This document shows, piece after piece, positions 35,067-47,769 of a stretch of 64,000 nt of DNA. The DNA is taken from positions 12,766,275 to 12,830,274 of the forward strand of contig NC_134032.1 in NCBI RefSeq assembly GCF_964204645.1, read 5' to 3'. Below the pieces are notes generated by a model that saw only the letters and a list, made by a program, of their open reading frames with translations, searched no databases and had not been told where the DNA came from. The position numbers and the translations under genes were made by a program. This DNA is from Tubulanus polymorphus (taxonomy: Eukaryota > Nemertea > Palaeonemertea > Tubulaniformes > Tubulanidae). Each line of letters begins with the position of its first letter. Within the stretch, counting starts at the first letter, position 1.

Positions 35067-37937
35067 ATGAGTATGAGTAATATTAGTTATCGTTTAACGT
35101 TTGTTGCTTGTCTGTTTGTAGTGTGTTCGTTTTATCGGGTTGATGCCGCTTTGGCGACCGATGAAGGTAAGTTGATCGTTTCGCAAATACGTGTATCCGG
35201 TAGAACAACTGAACTGTTAAACGTTATCTAAATTGCAATTTCTCTTGTCATTTTTCTGCGATTTTTCATAATATGTCCGTTACTACTTCGCGACGACTCC
35301 GTAAATGTTTCGATGGAAAAACACATTTCTCCTGATGATAATCTTCTTTCAGATGCAGGTTCTGATTCCGCGGCGCGAAGCAATATTTCTACAAAAATTG
35401 CGAACGAAAATAACGACTGTCCTCGAGCAAGATGCGATATGCAATATAATTGCGGTATAATAGGTAGATTTTGTTCGTGCAACGCTTCGTGTGTCGTTAT
35501 GGGCACTTGTTGCGCCGACTATTTCGACGTATGCGCGCCCGAGCAAAGCTTCGATACGACAGCGGACGCGCGTGCGGTCGATTTTGGAAATTTCATAGAA
35601 TGTGTCGACTTCTCTATACCATATTTTCACTATGGAGCCAAAATGAAGTTTTTCTCCGTTTCTAAATGCCCGTCGTCGTCGTCGTCGTCGTTTTCAACGT
35701 TCAACGATTCCGACTTCAGTATTCTGCGGCATAAATGTGAAAATACCGTTCCGATAAACGGTAATTCGTCCGTATCTGATCTGGCTGGCTACACGCCCGT
35801 TGTCTTCGGGGAGATAGTATTTCGGAATTACTATTGTCTACGCTGTCACTTAAACGTAAGCTATTCGTCTATAACGGTCGTTAGGTTAGATTTCACAGTT
35901 CCGCCGCGAATGATGGATACAAGCATTCCTGTAAACAGACTCGACGAAGCTCTACTCGAAAAACTAGCGAACGAAAAGTTTCAAATTCAATTCGATTACA
36001 AAGAATTCCCATTTGCTAGTTGTTCTCGAAAGAAAATTCAGTATTGGATAATTCATTGCGATGATATCGAATACCGCGAATCATGCTTCGCATACATCGA
36101 GCCAGTTTATCTCATCGCAAATAGATCAGTAATCTTCAAAAACGTTCACTGCGCTTTGTGCAATGGCTTCGAGAGAAGTGACGTCAAATGCATTAAGTTT
36201 TATTCGACTTGGAACAATTACGGAATGCCCGTTCTATCCGTCATGTTCGATCTATCGCGGCCGATCGTAACGGAAGCCCGTTTGCTCGATTCGAAAACAT
36301 TAGAAACCATTAATAACTTCCCGCAATGTCAAAAACAAGGGGAAATATTCAACGTAGTGAACGGTGAGTGTATGAATACATTAGAATACGCGGCCGAATT
36401 TCCTCAAACCGACCTGCAGCGACCTCTATACGTAGACCTACACGCGTCCTATCAGTGTAATACGTTCGAGTCTCCGCTGGAAAAGTTGGCCAAAATCATC
36501 ACTTTACCGCCATCTTCCGTATTCACAATCGATATCAAACTGGGCTCCGTATATTCTTTGTCGACGTTAGGTTTGCAAATATTCTCGCATCTTATCGAAA
36601 GTGAAATCGTGCAGAAGTTCTTGCGCGTATTAAACGCGTCCGAAGCCGGTTGTAAACTGGTCGAATCGTCGTTTAGATTACGGTTGACGAATTTCCAGGA
36701 TTTTCCGCCGGTAGAGAAATGTCCGAGACAAACGCGCGTTTACAAGTTGGTGAATCAACAAGGCGTCGAATACGTGAAGGCTTTTGACGACGACACCAAT
36801 ACAACTCGTGGAGGTTGGATTCCGGTTCGGGCGTCTTCGGGTGTTTACGTAAACCGCACCATCGACGGAAATGTAACTAACAACGAAATTATTTTATGTG
36901 AACGGTTGAAATGTCAGGATGAGAAAGTATTCGGTATCGATCAACTCGATGTCAATTCAGACGGTTCTTCTTCGGTTAAAACTAATTCGGGAATCGAACT
37001 GATATTGACGAAAAGTCAGTTTCGAATTCACGGTAATTGGGTGGTGGTTTGTATGGACGATTTTTTCACGGATATCATAGAAACGGATGTGGAAGAAACG
37101 ATCACTTTAGTCACTAGTTCGTTATCGATGTTCGGACTGTTGGCGCTTCTTGTTACGTATTCGCTATTTCAAACCCTACGAACGATACCCGGCCTCACGT
37201 TAATGCACCTCGCCAGTGCGATGTTCTTCGCCGTTCTAATTTTCAACACTATCTCTTTCAATCCTGCTATCTTATCGCGCCCAAATCTATGCACGATCGT
37301 CGGAATGCTAGCGCACTATTTGTGGATCGTCGCATTTATGTGGACGAACGTCATCAGCTACGATAGTTTTCGTACATTTACTGGTTTTACCACAATCTCC
37401 ATTTCCGAGCGGTTGGATAGATACTATCGCTATTGCGTCTACGCTTGGTTCTTGCCGTTGATTCTGGTCGCGGCTTGCGGCGTTGTCACCGTTTGGTTCC
37501 CCGAATCGGGATTCAAATACTACGATATCCACATTTGTTGGATTTCCGACGTTACGCAACTGATCGCCACGTATCTCGCACCGATAGCAACGATCTGTCT
37601 ACTAAATCTTGTTTTCTTCGTAATCACTTTGAACGCCATTCGAAACACGAAAATAAGCATGAGAATAGCGTCGTCGACTATGCCAGCCACCGACAAAAGT
37701 TATACGTTAGTAGCTAAACTATCGTTGATTATGGGACTCAGTTGGTATTTGGGTTTCATCGCGAGCTACGGCTCGATTTACATACTGAAAATCATCTACA
37801 CCATAGTGAACGGTTCACAGGGTTTATTGTTATTTGTCTGTTTCGTTCTACGGCCGAAGATTTATCGTTTATATCGACGACAGATATCAAAATGTTTCTT
37901 CAAAGCGAACGAAACTACGGTTGGAATCGATAAGTGA
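35067..37937 (+). CDS. Somatomedin-B / Methuselah-like 7TM receptor, copy 1
   Basis: Two exons, 35067-35166 (signal peptide, MSMSNISYRLTFVACLFVVC...) and 35353-37937, phase 1 junction, 894 aa. After the signal peptide comes a somatomedin-B-like module at about 56-94 (CPRARC...FCSCNASC...TCCADYFDVC). It has the SMB spacing plus one extra Cys. A long Cys-rich ectodomain with many N-glycosylation sites follows, then a secretin/Methuselah-type 7TM unit at about 615-870 (LMHLASAMFF, WTNVISYDSFRTF, LSWYLGFIASYGSIY). I see no GPS cleavage motif (HLT/S), so it is Methuselah-like rather than an adhesion GPCR. It faces copy 2 in an inverted repeat. A CGT-encoded Ser run (SSSSSS, about residue 146) is specific to this copy. 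Ligand unknown. Confidence 0.88.
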
Positions 37938-38924
37938 ATGATCGTTTTCATTTCCTCACAAGACGTTACCACATATTACAACAACCAATACTTAACGTTT
38001 ATCAAGCCTTGAAGATTTCGAATTGTTCGTAAAACGTCATCAGTTTGTGTGTAGTTAACAAATTTGATAATGAATTATCATTAACTGGTGACTTTTTCCG
38101 ATATAACTTTTGCATTAATCGAGGATACCGATAATCAATGAATAGTTAGCGTTATACAGAATTTCACGACAAACCTTCTCAGCGCGTAATTGATGCTGGA
38201 TGTTAACATCAAATGGCTGATGGACTGGTGCATGTTGTACTCTACCGAAGATGAACGTCATATACGAGTAACAATTGACCTACTGTACTATCTACGCCAT
38301 CATCGCAAGATCTTGAAAGTTACTACTTTATTGTTTTTTAGAATCCCAAATGGCTCCGACGTTTCTTTTGTTCCATCCGATGATTTTGTTTTCCGACTTA
38401 TCGCACCCCATCATGTCTCGCATACACAATAAAGTCATTACTATAGATCACTCCTAACTCGAAAATGTTTTTCACATTCTGGCTCATGCGAATTTGGACT
38501 ATTTTGATTATAACTGCAGCGAACCCCCGATATACCGCCACCCCCGCCTACCGCCAGGTTTTCTCAAAGTACATCTCTATACAAATACATAGTAAAACAC
38601 CCTCGATATACCGTGATACTCTCTATAACGCCAAAATCTTTCTGCACCGATGTGGGCGGTGTGTCGGGGGTTTACTGTACAGGTTATGATTTTACAGACC
38701 ATATCCAACGGTAAGCCATTTGAACAACCTAAGGCGTCTTAAGATTTAAGATGACTTTTTGACTTTTGTCTATGTCACGTCTACGTAACTGGGTCCTGAT
38801 GCTAGATCTAATTAAAGTTAGATAAAGTTAAAAGGTAGTTTTAAATGTAAGTTTATTTTAACTTCGTTACATGCCGTACATTCATCACACAATGCAGATG
38901 AAGCCTGTGGTCTCTCTATCAATT
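37938..38924. other. Spacer with a MITE at 38515-38682
   Basis: 37940-38015 is homologous, inverted, to 40730-40812 (gacgttaccacatatta), so the inverted duplication extends past the stop codons. The rest is non-coding. Confidence 0.6.
38515..38682. mobile_element. MITE with 'CGAACCCCCGATATACCGCC' ends
   Basis: The left end cgaacccccgatataccgcc and right end gggcggtgtgtcgggggttt are inverted over about 30 bp. 168 bp, non-coding. Confidence 0.75.
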
Positions 38925-39842
38925 CAAATATATCTAACAGCAAGAGATGTAAAACAGTAGATAAAATCAAAAACACCAACACCTATAAAAATGGCTGAGT
39001 ATCCAATAAATGGTTCTACAGCGCCAACTACTAACATTAGTATTATTGCTACAATACGAGAAATGGCACCATCTATTCAAATATAGTCTTGTAATTATTA
39101 TCAAATCTTATCATTTCTTATCGGCAACATCCGAAAGCCAGGAAACACTGAAACTTGAGAGAAGCGCAAAAGATAAATTACAGATTGTAGAGCTTCCTAA
39201 TGCTTGCCAGACGTTAGCAACGAAAAGGAATTAGCAATGAAATTGCCGTCATCAGGGCCAAGTTTCACAAAAAAGTTTAAGCCTAAAACGGTTAAGTTTG
39301 AATTATTGTCCTCATTGAAAACATGAAGTAACCAATGGCAATTACACCAAAAATTTGAGTTTAACTTTTTTTGTGAAACTGAGCCCAGACAATAAACTAT
39401 GGAATACATCCAACGATAATTTCTGGTTTTGGCCACAATAAATCCGAATAGATTTGTACCTAGACGGTCGATGGCTGTCGGCACCAGTATTAGTGTACCT
39501 ATCTGCCAGTGTTTCCAGACGCCAACTACTCAAACAACAATAGCATATAAATGCAATGAAGGTTTGTACTAAAGGTATAGATACATTGAAGTCCGAATAG
39601 CACCAGTGTTTGGGCATCAATAAACATCCATTTTATCAGCTCAAGCTAAACAGGGTTTTCCTCGAAAATCCATCTGATGATCGCTCCGTATTTGGTAGTA
39701 ATTCAGACTGGTAACCGTTATCATTAGACTGGTCACCGGTATGAAGAATAGCATCTACATTTCCATACTCGGCATTACTAACCGTTTCGTGTTTTTCAAC
39801 AAGACATTCAGATGTGCGGTCCTCAATCTTCTCCATGATCAA
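38925..39842 (-). pseudogene. Truncated copy of the MFS transporter gene
   Basis: Minus-strand homology to 25276-26637: the C-terminal helices (ctgagtatccaataaatggt, caactactaacattag), the 'tgcttgccagacgtt' block, 'cgataatttctggttttggcc', and the loop before helix 7 at about 39600-39640. The N-terminal six helices are deleted. An N-terminal-like tail (MEKIEDRTSECLVEKHE) may remain at 39636-39842. Frameshifts and stops interrupt it, and a MITE splits it at 39257-39389. Confidence 0.85.
39257..39389. mobile_element. MITE 'GGGCCCAGTTTCACAAAAAAG' inside the MFS pseudogene
   Basis: The ends gggccaagtttcacaaaaaa and ttttttgtgaaactgagccc are inverted. The interior phrase 'aaccaatggcaattacacc' is shared, inverted, with the copy at 52637-52757. 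The interrupted alignment with the intact gene (25590-25625) gives the insertion point precisely. Confidence 0.85.
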
Positions 39843-40812
39843 TCTTCTATGTATCTACGATGTTTAATGAAGTCAGTAAATTAGGATATTACGAGATGGT
39901 GGTCACACATAAAGCAGTCTAATGGATAAAATGTATATGAGGGAAATGAATTCATCTAACTTTTGAATTCATTCAGAAAATAATTTTTTTTGTTGGTGAT
40001 TAAACTGGTATTTTATGTGTATATATTCATGACATTTAGGGTCAGGGTCGGGGTCAAGTGGAGAATAGAAATAGAATTTTACATAGGTACCGTGGAAACG
40101 GTTAAGTCGTATAGCATAGCTGACAGTTTTGTTAAAAACCTATCAGACACAAACAGCTTTGGGCATTACTGGTACAACCATATATAATTGAAACCCTAAT
40201 CTCCGTCAAACGGGCCTAAAACAACGAATGAAAGAGCATAACATATATCTTCAAAATTGGGTTGCAGCTGTGCGTTCTTCGGGAAGGTTACTGTGTGGTG
40301 CATGTAAGGTTTACCGTTTACCATTTAGTGCTTTTTATTCATTTTAATGACCCAGCATTGACATAGTTCAACATTTAGGATGTGACCTGAGGTTTACAGT
40401 TGTTGCATCTTTTCGGGTTTTGGGCAGCATCCAGATCCAAAAAGGAACAATACATTGCAGCTTGTCTTATTTTTTTCAATCTGATTTCGGGTTTTCTTTA
40501 TTTTCTTTAGTTTTTCGGGCTCTTATGTCATATCTAACAGACGAACAGTATTTGATGTGTTGTATTCTGTGTCAAATACCGGTATTCCGCCGAATGGAGT
40601 TGTGTATTTGAGTGTATTATATGGATAGATGTTGATTGTACTTGAAACGAAATCCAGCAAACCACTGGCACGGGCGAGTCCTAACTCAATCAAAAAGAAT
40701 TGTTTATAAATTAGGAATGTTTCAGCTGTATTAAAGGCTTGATAAACATTTAGTGTGTTTGTGATAATATGTGGTAACGTCTCATGGAGCGAAGCAGGAA
40801 TCGTCATTTACA
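39843..40812. other. Spacer with duplicated MFS-flank sequence (40090-40290)
   Basis: 40090-40290 resembles 24990-25180 (ggaaacgg, agctttgggcattactggta, caaacgggcc). The part 40730-40812 is the inverted 3' flank of receptor copy 2. No gene. Confidence 0.5.
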
Positions 40813-43676
40813 CTAATTGACTCCAGTTTCATTCGCTTTGAAGAAACATTTTGATATCTGTCGTCGATATAAATGATAAATCTTCGGTCGTAGAACGAAA
40901 CAGACAAATAACAATAAACCCTGTGAACCGTTCACTATGGTGTAGATGATTTTCAGTATGTAAATCGAGCCGTAGCTCGCGATGAGACCCAAATACCAAC
41001 TGAGTCCCATAATCAACGATAGCTTAGCTACTAACGTATAACTTTTGTCGGCGGCTGGCATAGTCGACGACGCTATTCTCGAGCTTATTTTCGTGTTTCG
41101 AATGGCGTTCAAAGTGATTACGAAGAAAACAAGATTTAGTAGACAGATCGTTGCTATCGGTGCGAGATACGTGGCGATCAGTTGCGTAACGTCGGAAATC
41201 CAACAAATGTGGATATCGTAGTATTTGAATCCCGATTCGGGGAACCAAACGGTGACAACGCCGCAAGCCGCGACCAGAATCAACGGCAAGAACCAAGCGT
41301 AGACGCAGTAGCGATAGTATCTATCCAACCGCTCGGAAATGGAGATTAGAGTAAAACCAGTAAATGTACGAAAACTATCGTAGCTGATGACGTTCGTCCA
41401 CATAAATACGACGATCCACAAATAGTGCGCTAGCATTCCGACGATCGTGCATAGATTTGGGCGCGATAAGATAGCAGGATTGAAAGAGATAGTGTTGAAA
41501 ATTAGAACGGCGAAGAACATCGCACTGGCGAGGTGCATTAACGTGAGGCCGGGTATCGTTCGTAGGGTTTGAAATAGCGAATACGTAACAAGAAGCGCCA
41601 ACAGTCCGAACATCGATAAAGAACTAGTGACTAAAGTGATCGTTTCTTCCACATCCGTTTCTATGATATCCGTGAAAAAATCGTCCATACAAACCACCAC
41701 CCAATTACCGTGAATTCGAAACTGACTTTTCGTCAATATCAGTTCGATTCCCGAATTAGTTTTAACCGAAGAAGAACCGTCTGAATTGACATCGAGTTGA
41801 TCGATACCGAATACTTTCTCATCCTGACATTTCAACCGTTCACATATAATAATTTCGTGATTAGTAACATTTCCGTCGATGGTGCGGTTTACGTAAACAC
41901 CCGAAGACGCCCGAACCGGAATCCAACCTCCACGAGTTGTATTGGTGTCGTCGTCAAAAGCCTTCACGTATTCGACGCCTTGTTGATTCACCAACTTGTA
42001 AACGCGCGTTTGTCTCGGACATTTCTCTACCGGCGGAAAATCCTGGAAATTCGTCAACCGTAATCTAAACGACGATTCGACCAGTTTACAACCGGCTTCG
42101 GACGCGTTTAATACGCGCAAGAACTTCTGCACGATTTCACTTTCGATAAGATGCGAGAATATTTGCAAACCTAACGTCGACAAAGAATATACGGAGCCCA
42201 GTTTGATGTCGATTGTGAATACGGAAGATGGCGGTAAAGTGATGATTTTGGCCAACTTTTCCAGTGGAGACTCGAACGTATTACACTGATAGGACGCGTG
42301 TAGGTCTACGTATAGAGGTCGCTGCAGGTCGATTTGAGGAAATTCGGCCGCGTATTCTAATGTATTCATACACTCACCGTTCACTACGTTGAATATTTCG
42401 CCTTGTTTTTGACATTGCGGGAAGTTATTAATGGTTTCTAATGTTTTCGAATCGAGCAAACGGGCTTCCGTTACGATCGGCCGCGATAGATCGAACATGA
42501 CGGATAGAACGGGCATTCCGTAATTGTCCCATGATGAAAAAAGACTGCACCTGACGTCACTTCTCTCGAAGCCATTGCACAAAGCGCAATGAACGTTCCT
42601 GAAGATAATCGATTTATTTGCGATGAGATAAACTGGCTCGATGTATGCGAGGCATGATTCGCGGTATTTGGTATCATCGCAACGAAGGATCCAATTCTGA
42701 ATTTTCTTTCGAAAGCAACTAACAAAAGGAAATTTTTTGTAATCGAATTGAAGTTGAAACTTTTCGTTCGCTAGTTTTTCGAGTAGAGCTTCGTCGAGTC
42801 TGTTTACAGGAATGCTTGTATCCATTATTCGCGGCGGAACTGTGAAATCTAACCTAACGACCGTTATAGACGAATAGCTTACGTTTAAGTGACAGCGTAG
42901 ACAATAGTAATTCCGAAATACTATCTCCCCGAAGACAACAGGTGTGTAGCCAGCCAGATCAGATACGGACGAATTACCGTTTATCGGCACGGCATTTTCA
43001 CATTTATGTCGCAGAATACTGAAGTCTGAATCGTTGAACGTTGATGACGGGCATTTAGAAACGGAGAAAAACCTCAGATTGATTCCGTTGTGAAAATATG
43101 GTATAGAGAAGTCGACGCATTCAGTGAAATTGTCTAAATTGATCGCACGCGCGTCCGCTGTCGTATCGAAGCTTTGCTCGGGCGCGCATACGTCGAAATA
43201 GTCGGCGCAACAAGTGCCCATAACGACACACGAAGCGTTGCACGAACAAAAAGTACCTACTTGACCACAAAGTCTTTTAGTGCTGCATCTTGCTCGATAA
43301 CAATTTTTATTTTCGTTGGCAATTATTGTAGAAATATTGCTGCTCCGCGCCGCGGAATCAGAACCTGCATCTGAAAGAAAATTTTCATTAGAGAAATGAA
43401 CGTGTTTTTCGGCCAAACATTTACGAAGTCGTCGCGAAGAAGTAACGGGCATATTTCAAAGAATCGTAGAACATAAAAATATAACAAGAGAAATCGCAAT
43501 TTAGGTGAATAACATTTAACATTTAACATTTCAGTTGTTGATCTCGATAGAGATATTTGCGAAACGAACTACTTACCTTCATCGGTCGCCAAAGCGGCGT
43601 CAACCTGATAGAACGAACACGCCACAAACAGACCAGCAACGAACGTTAAACGATAACTAATATTTCTCATGCTCAT
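40813..43676 (-). CDS. Somatomedin-B / Methuselah-like 7TM receptor, copy 2
   Basis: Exon 1 (43577-43676, signal peptide MSMRNISYRLTFVAGLFVAC...) and exon 2 (40813-43370), phase 1, 885 aa. The domain order is as in copy 1. The two proteins are almost identical from about residue 310 to the end, including all seven helices. The SMB N-terminal loop (CYRARCSTKRLCGQVGTFCS) and the first part of the ectodomain differ at many sites. An ATG-initiated frame also runs through the intron (from 43452, MPVTSSRRLRKCLAEKH), but the same frame is broken by a TGA in copy 1, so I prefer the spliced, signal-peptide form. Confidence 0.88.
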
Positions 43677-46078
43677 GATCGGAGATTTGACTAGAATGAT
43701 GATGACGCGAACGATGATATTTTATAGAACTGCGACTTCTTTCAGACGTGCGACGTGACTACAAAACACGATACGGCTTAATTCGTGTAATTCAATTGCG
43801 CTTTTTAATTCGATCGCATTCGATTTCGACATTTTCGGCTGCCATTCAATCGGTTTACGCGCACATTCGCGAATCGAATTGCAAATATTTCAATCGAATA
43901 AACTGAACTTTAAACTTTCCTTCGCCCGTAGCAACAGAGTAGATTCCGATAGATTTACCGCGACGTGGTTGTAATTCATTCTAAAAGCACCGGGATGAAT
44001 TACGCGTGCACGATGATTGTCATTGACAGATATAGAATTCACTTTGATGTCGAGATGCGCGTTACTGTATTTTCCCCCTATAGAGAAGAATTGCGGTATT
44101 AGATTATTTTTGAGATGTATTCAATGACTCAATGCGAGCTATATTTTAAGTTGAATTTTAGTTGTGTCCTTGGCGGATTAAACTTCGATTCCAATTTGTA
44201 AAAGGTATCGTATCTTAACGAACATGCATGAATCAACGTTCTTCAGTGTACTCGCTATAGTGTACTACTGTATGAACGCTATTCCCAAATCTCAACAACT
44301 TAAACTATTGCTGTTTATTCCCGAACAACCTGCAACAGATCTGGCTCTCCGGATGGGAATGATCTCGGTGACAAGCTGCTGATGATTACTGATTCCCGGA
44401 GATACAGCAATGAGCGCCAGCCCCTAAAATAAGTAGGTAATTGTTTCAGAAAGTTGCTTGATATCCAGCAGGAACTAGTTCGTTAACTGCGAGTTAGAGT
44501 TTAAAACTCTGAGTTGGAATCAGTTCATTTCCAATGTCTAAACGTCATCCTGGCTGTAAATGGTATAAACTAATTTGATATCAACTAATTTGTTCCTGGG
44601 ACGCCAAGTTTATCTCTGCTGATACAATTACCAGATCAGACCTGATGGATGATTTCCAGGCATTTTCAGCAACTTCATTGAACCACATTGTATGGCATTG
44701 TATCATATTTCAGGAGCCTTGAATCCAGTTTTGACAGGGTAAAAGCATTTAGTTTTACTATGCAGCCTCGTAGCTTTATCGGATCCGTTTTCATTTCTCT
44801 TCAGTTGCATGTTTTGGACCTTATGTTGAAATACAAATCTATACGAATAAAGTTATTTATCGTCGTATACACGACGCGCAGGGAAACAGTCAAACACGGA
44901 AACACGAAAAAAGACAGGCTTGATCTCGGGCACGGAACGATGTTTCTTTTAAACGCACAAAACACTGTGAAACGCTCGGAAACATGTTTCTTTCTCCTGT
45001 TTCCGTTTTTCACTGAGTCGTATGCATTGGGGCTATACATTATGAAAATGTAATAGCCGGAGAAGTAATCATAATTCATACATAAAATTAGAAACGTAGG
45101 ACCTTTAACATATAAAATGAATTCAATTTTCTACTCAGATCCCATGAATAATTGATTTATTAAAGACAGAATTCATCCTTTGTCTATAGATGAAGTTCAG
45201 ATGTATCACTACTGCAGATCTGAGGGCATTCCACTATATCGGATAAAACCAACAGTTTTCTATCATTCACTACTGTCATCTGTTAGCTCGTTAAGAAGAA
45301 AGTTAATTCAGTTTTAATCGAAATGTAGAAGAAATCGAACGCGGGCGATCAAATGTCTGCTAGCGACACCCGGCGGATCCTCGCCAGTACGCGAGAATGA
45401 CTGTAAATCATAGTACGTATTTGCTTCTATTGGCCCAAAACTGGTTGGTTGGAATTAATATCATATTTGATGACAACTGACTTTATAAAGTTCATACATC
45501 CAAATAGCACAATAAACTAATATCAATAGATATGTCAGTGTTCTCTGACTCACTGATCCAACAACAGATACCTCAAGTGACAGTTCCAATCAGCGGCAAC
45601 CAATTACATAAGAGCGATTTAATTTTGAATAAGAGATTGAGCTGAAATGTATAACAGTTGATATAATTATAGGTCTACAAAAATGGTCAAAACTGATAAA
45701 GTCTTGAATGCGGGATGAATAGAAATATGAAATCGTTATCTATGTCTAAAGAATAGCCATCAGCGGATCAATAATTGAATTTTAGATTTATGTAATTAAT
45801 CTTTAGAAATACTTGAGACAGTGCGACCCGATTAACGGACAACAGCTGCAGCCGGGGAACATCCCCGGTAGAGCTGTAGAATATAGACATTGTTGGTTTA
45901 GGTTTCTTCGCGAAAGTCGTGTACAAAACGCGCAGTTTATGGGTATTACTGCAGAAAAAATGTTGCATCGACGGTCAAAAACGTAATAGTCACCTGTTAA
46001 GATTCTTAAGGTCGTCAAGCTAGACGTCTTGTTTGTGCAAGACTTAGATTCCAGTGGTTATTCATCTCTGAAGTTACA
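43677..46078. other. Intergenic, no gene recognised
   Basis: 2.4 kb between receptor copy 2 and the fucosyltransferase. 44470-44535 carries a fragment of the 'GAGTTAGAGTTT' MITE. 45800-46000 could hold a 5' UTR exon of the fucosyltransferase. The short ORFs look like chance. Confidence 0.45.
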
Positions 46079-47769
46079 ATGCTTAACATATTCTACGATT
46101 TATCGAAATCGGTATCACGGGCTTTGTGGTCGAAACGATTGCGGTGTTTTTTCGTGGTTGTCTCCGTCATCGTCTTCGTCGCGACTGTCTTTATTCGAAA
46201 CGAATATATCGGTTTTGAACACGCGATAAAATCCCGTTTGGTGAATGTGCTTTGTGTTCCAGATACAGTCGTCGGTAATTCGTGCGGCCGTCGGAGTAAC
46301 CGGGAATCAGTCTCCGAAAAATGCAGAATGACGACCTATCCTAACTCTAGTCTTCATAAACGCGCTTTAAACTTCGTAAAAGCCGTAGGACTTCCACCTC
46401 TAACAGATCCGTCCGCGATATGGCGCGAGATGGACAACGGTATAAGACTGACCGCCCAACTGCAACACGTTCCTCAACAGGCCATCGAAGGATCTAAACA
46501 GCGAAAATCGAAGGAGATTTTAGTGTGGGGTGGATTTGCCTCGTCCTTCACATGGGATGCATACGAGAAAATATTCAAACGGAATCTAAATCCATTTTCG
46601 GGCTGCCCAGTAAATACCTGTGAAATTACTGACGACCGCTCTAAAGTCGGAACGGCTGACGTCATAGTGATTGAACGCCACATGATCCGGTCTGTTGGAC
46701 CATCGGGCCCCAGACCTAAACATCAAGTACAATTGATGTTAAACCTGGAATCGCCCCTTAACACTCCCCTACACTACGGAACCGGTTATCAATCGAGTAT
46801 AAACTGGACAGCTACTTACCGACGCGACTCGACCATTCCCGTTCCGTACGGAGTTTTTGTACGAAACAACGAATCAGATCGCTTTGAAGTTCTCAAAAAG
46901 AACTACGCCGCAGGTAAAACTAAGAAAGTCGCCTTGTTTGTTTCTAATTGCAACGATAAAAATGAGCGACTGAAATTAGCAAAAGAACTGTCCAAATACA
47001 TCAGTGTGGATATATACGGCAAATGCGGTACTCACAAATGTCCTAGAAGCCAGGAAAATATATGTTTCAATTTGTTGGACTCGAGTTACAAATTCTATCT
47101 AGCTTTCGAAAATTCAAATTGTAGGGAGTACATAACGGAAAAGTTCTTTGTGAATGGTTTATCGTAAGTATCATCTTGAGTCATCTTTCTTGTGGCCGAG
47201 TGGTAAAAAGCCGCAGGTCACGGTTTATGGGTTTATCTTGGTGGCAGCGAAGTAATACCGAAACCTGCTAATGATACTCGAATAATCTCGAATAACCCGG
47301 TGAATTGAGAAAAAAAGAACCATCAAACCTACTTGTAATGCCCGTTTCATTTCACGCTTAAAACATTTGTTAGATCTACCAAAACGTGTTCTTTCTATCT
47401 TTCAGTCGGGATATTGTACCTATAGTTTACGGCGCTCATAAAGATGATTATGAACGCGTTGCTCCTCCACATTCGTTCATACACGTCGACGATTTCGAGT
47501 CTCCGAAACAACTTGCCGAATATCTGCACAGATTAGACAAAAACGATCGTTTATACAATTCATATTTCCGATGGAAAGGAACCGGCAAAGTGTTCACTGG
47601 TGATCTATATTTCTGGTGTCGTTTATGTATGCTGAGCCACGCCGATGACGCCGATAAAAGACGATACGTGTCCAATTATGATCGCTGGTGGAGACCCGAG
47701 GGTATATGTAAAATGAATAGCGGATACCAGCGATGGACGTCTCCTACTCACGGTACACTGTGGTCCTAG
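46079..47769 (+). CDS. Alpha-1,3-fucosyltransferase (GT10)
   Basis: Golgi type II enzyme that transfers fucose from GDP-fucose to N-acetylglucosamine/LacNAc-type glycans. Exons 46079-47163 and 47406-47769 join in phase 2, giving 482 aa. The cytosolic tail is followed by one membrane anchor at about 22-40 (CFFVVVSVIVFVATVFI), a stem, and the catalytic region. The donor-site signature FYLAFENSNCREYITEKFF is the GT10 motif (usually ...DYITEK, here Glu), followed by SRDIVPIVYG and FIHVDDFESPKQLAEYL, typical of the family. The Cys-rich C-terminus (CRLCMLSHADD, GICKM) fits. I cannot tell core-fucosylating from Lewis-type specificity. Confidence 0.92.

Noticed and set aside
35228-37717. Long antisense and alternative-frame ORFs over the SMB-7TM genes
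   Set aside because: They mirror the conserved coding frame (for example 37433-37717 and 41024-41296 are the same shadow in both paralogues) and carry no domain of their own.
43371-43452. Alternative first exon MPVTSSRRLRKC... for receptor copy 2
   Set aside because: The equivalent frame in copy 1 meets a TGA, while the signal-peptide exon is intact and in phase in both copies.
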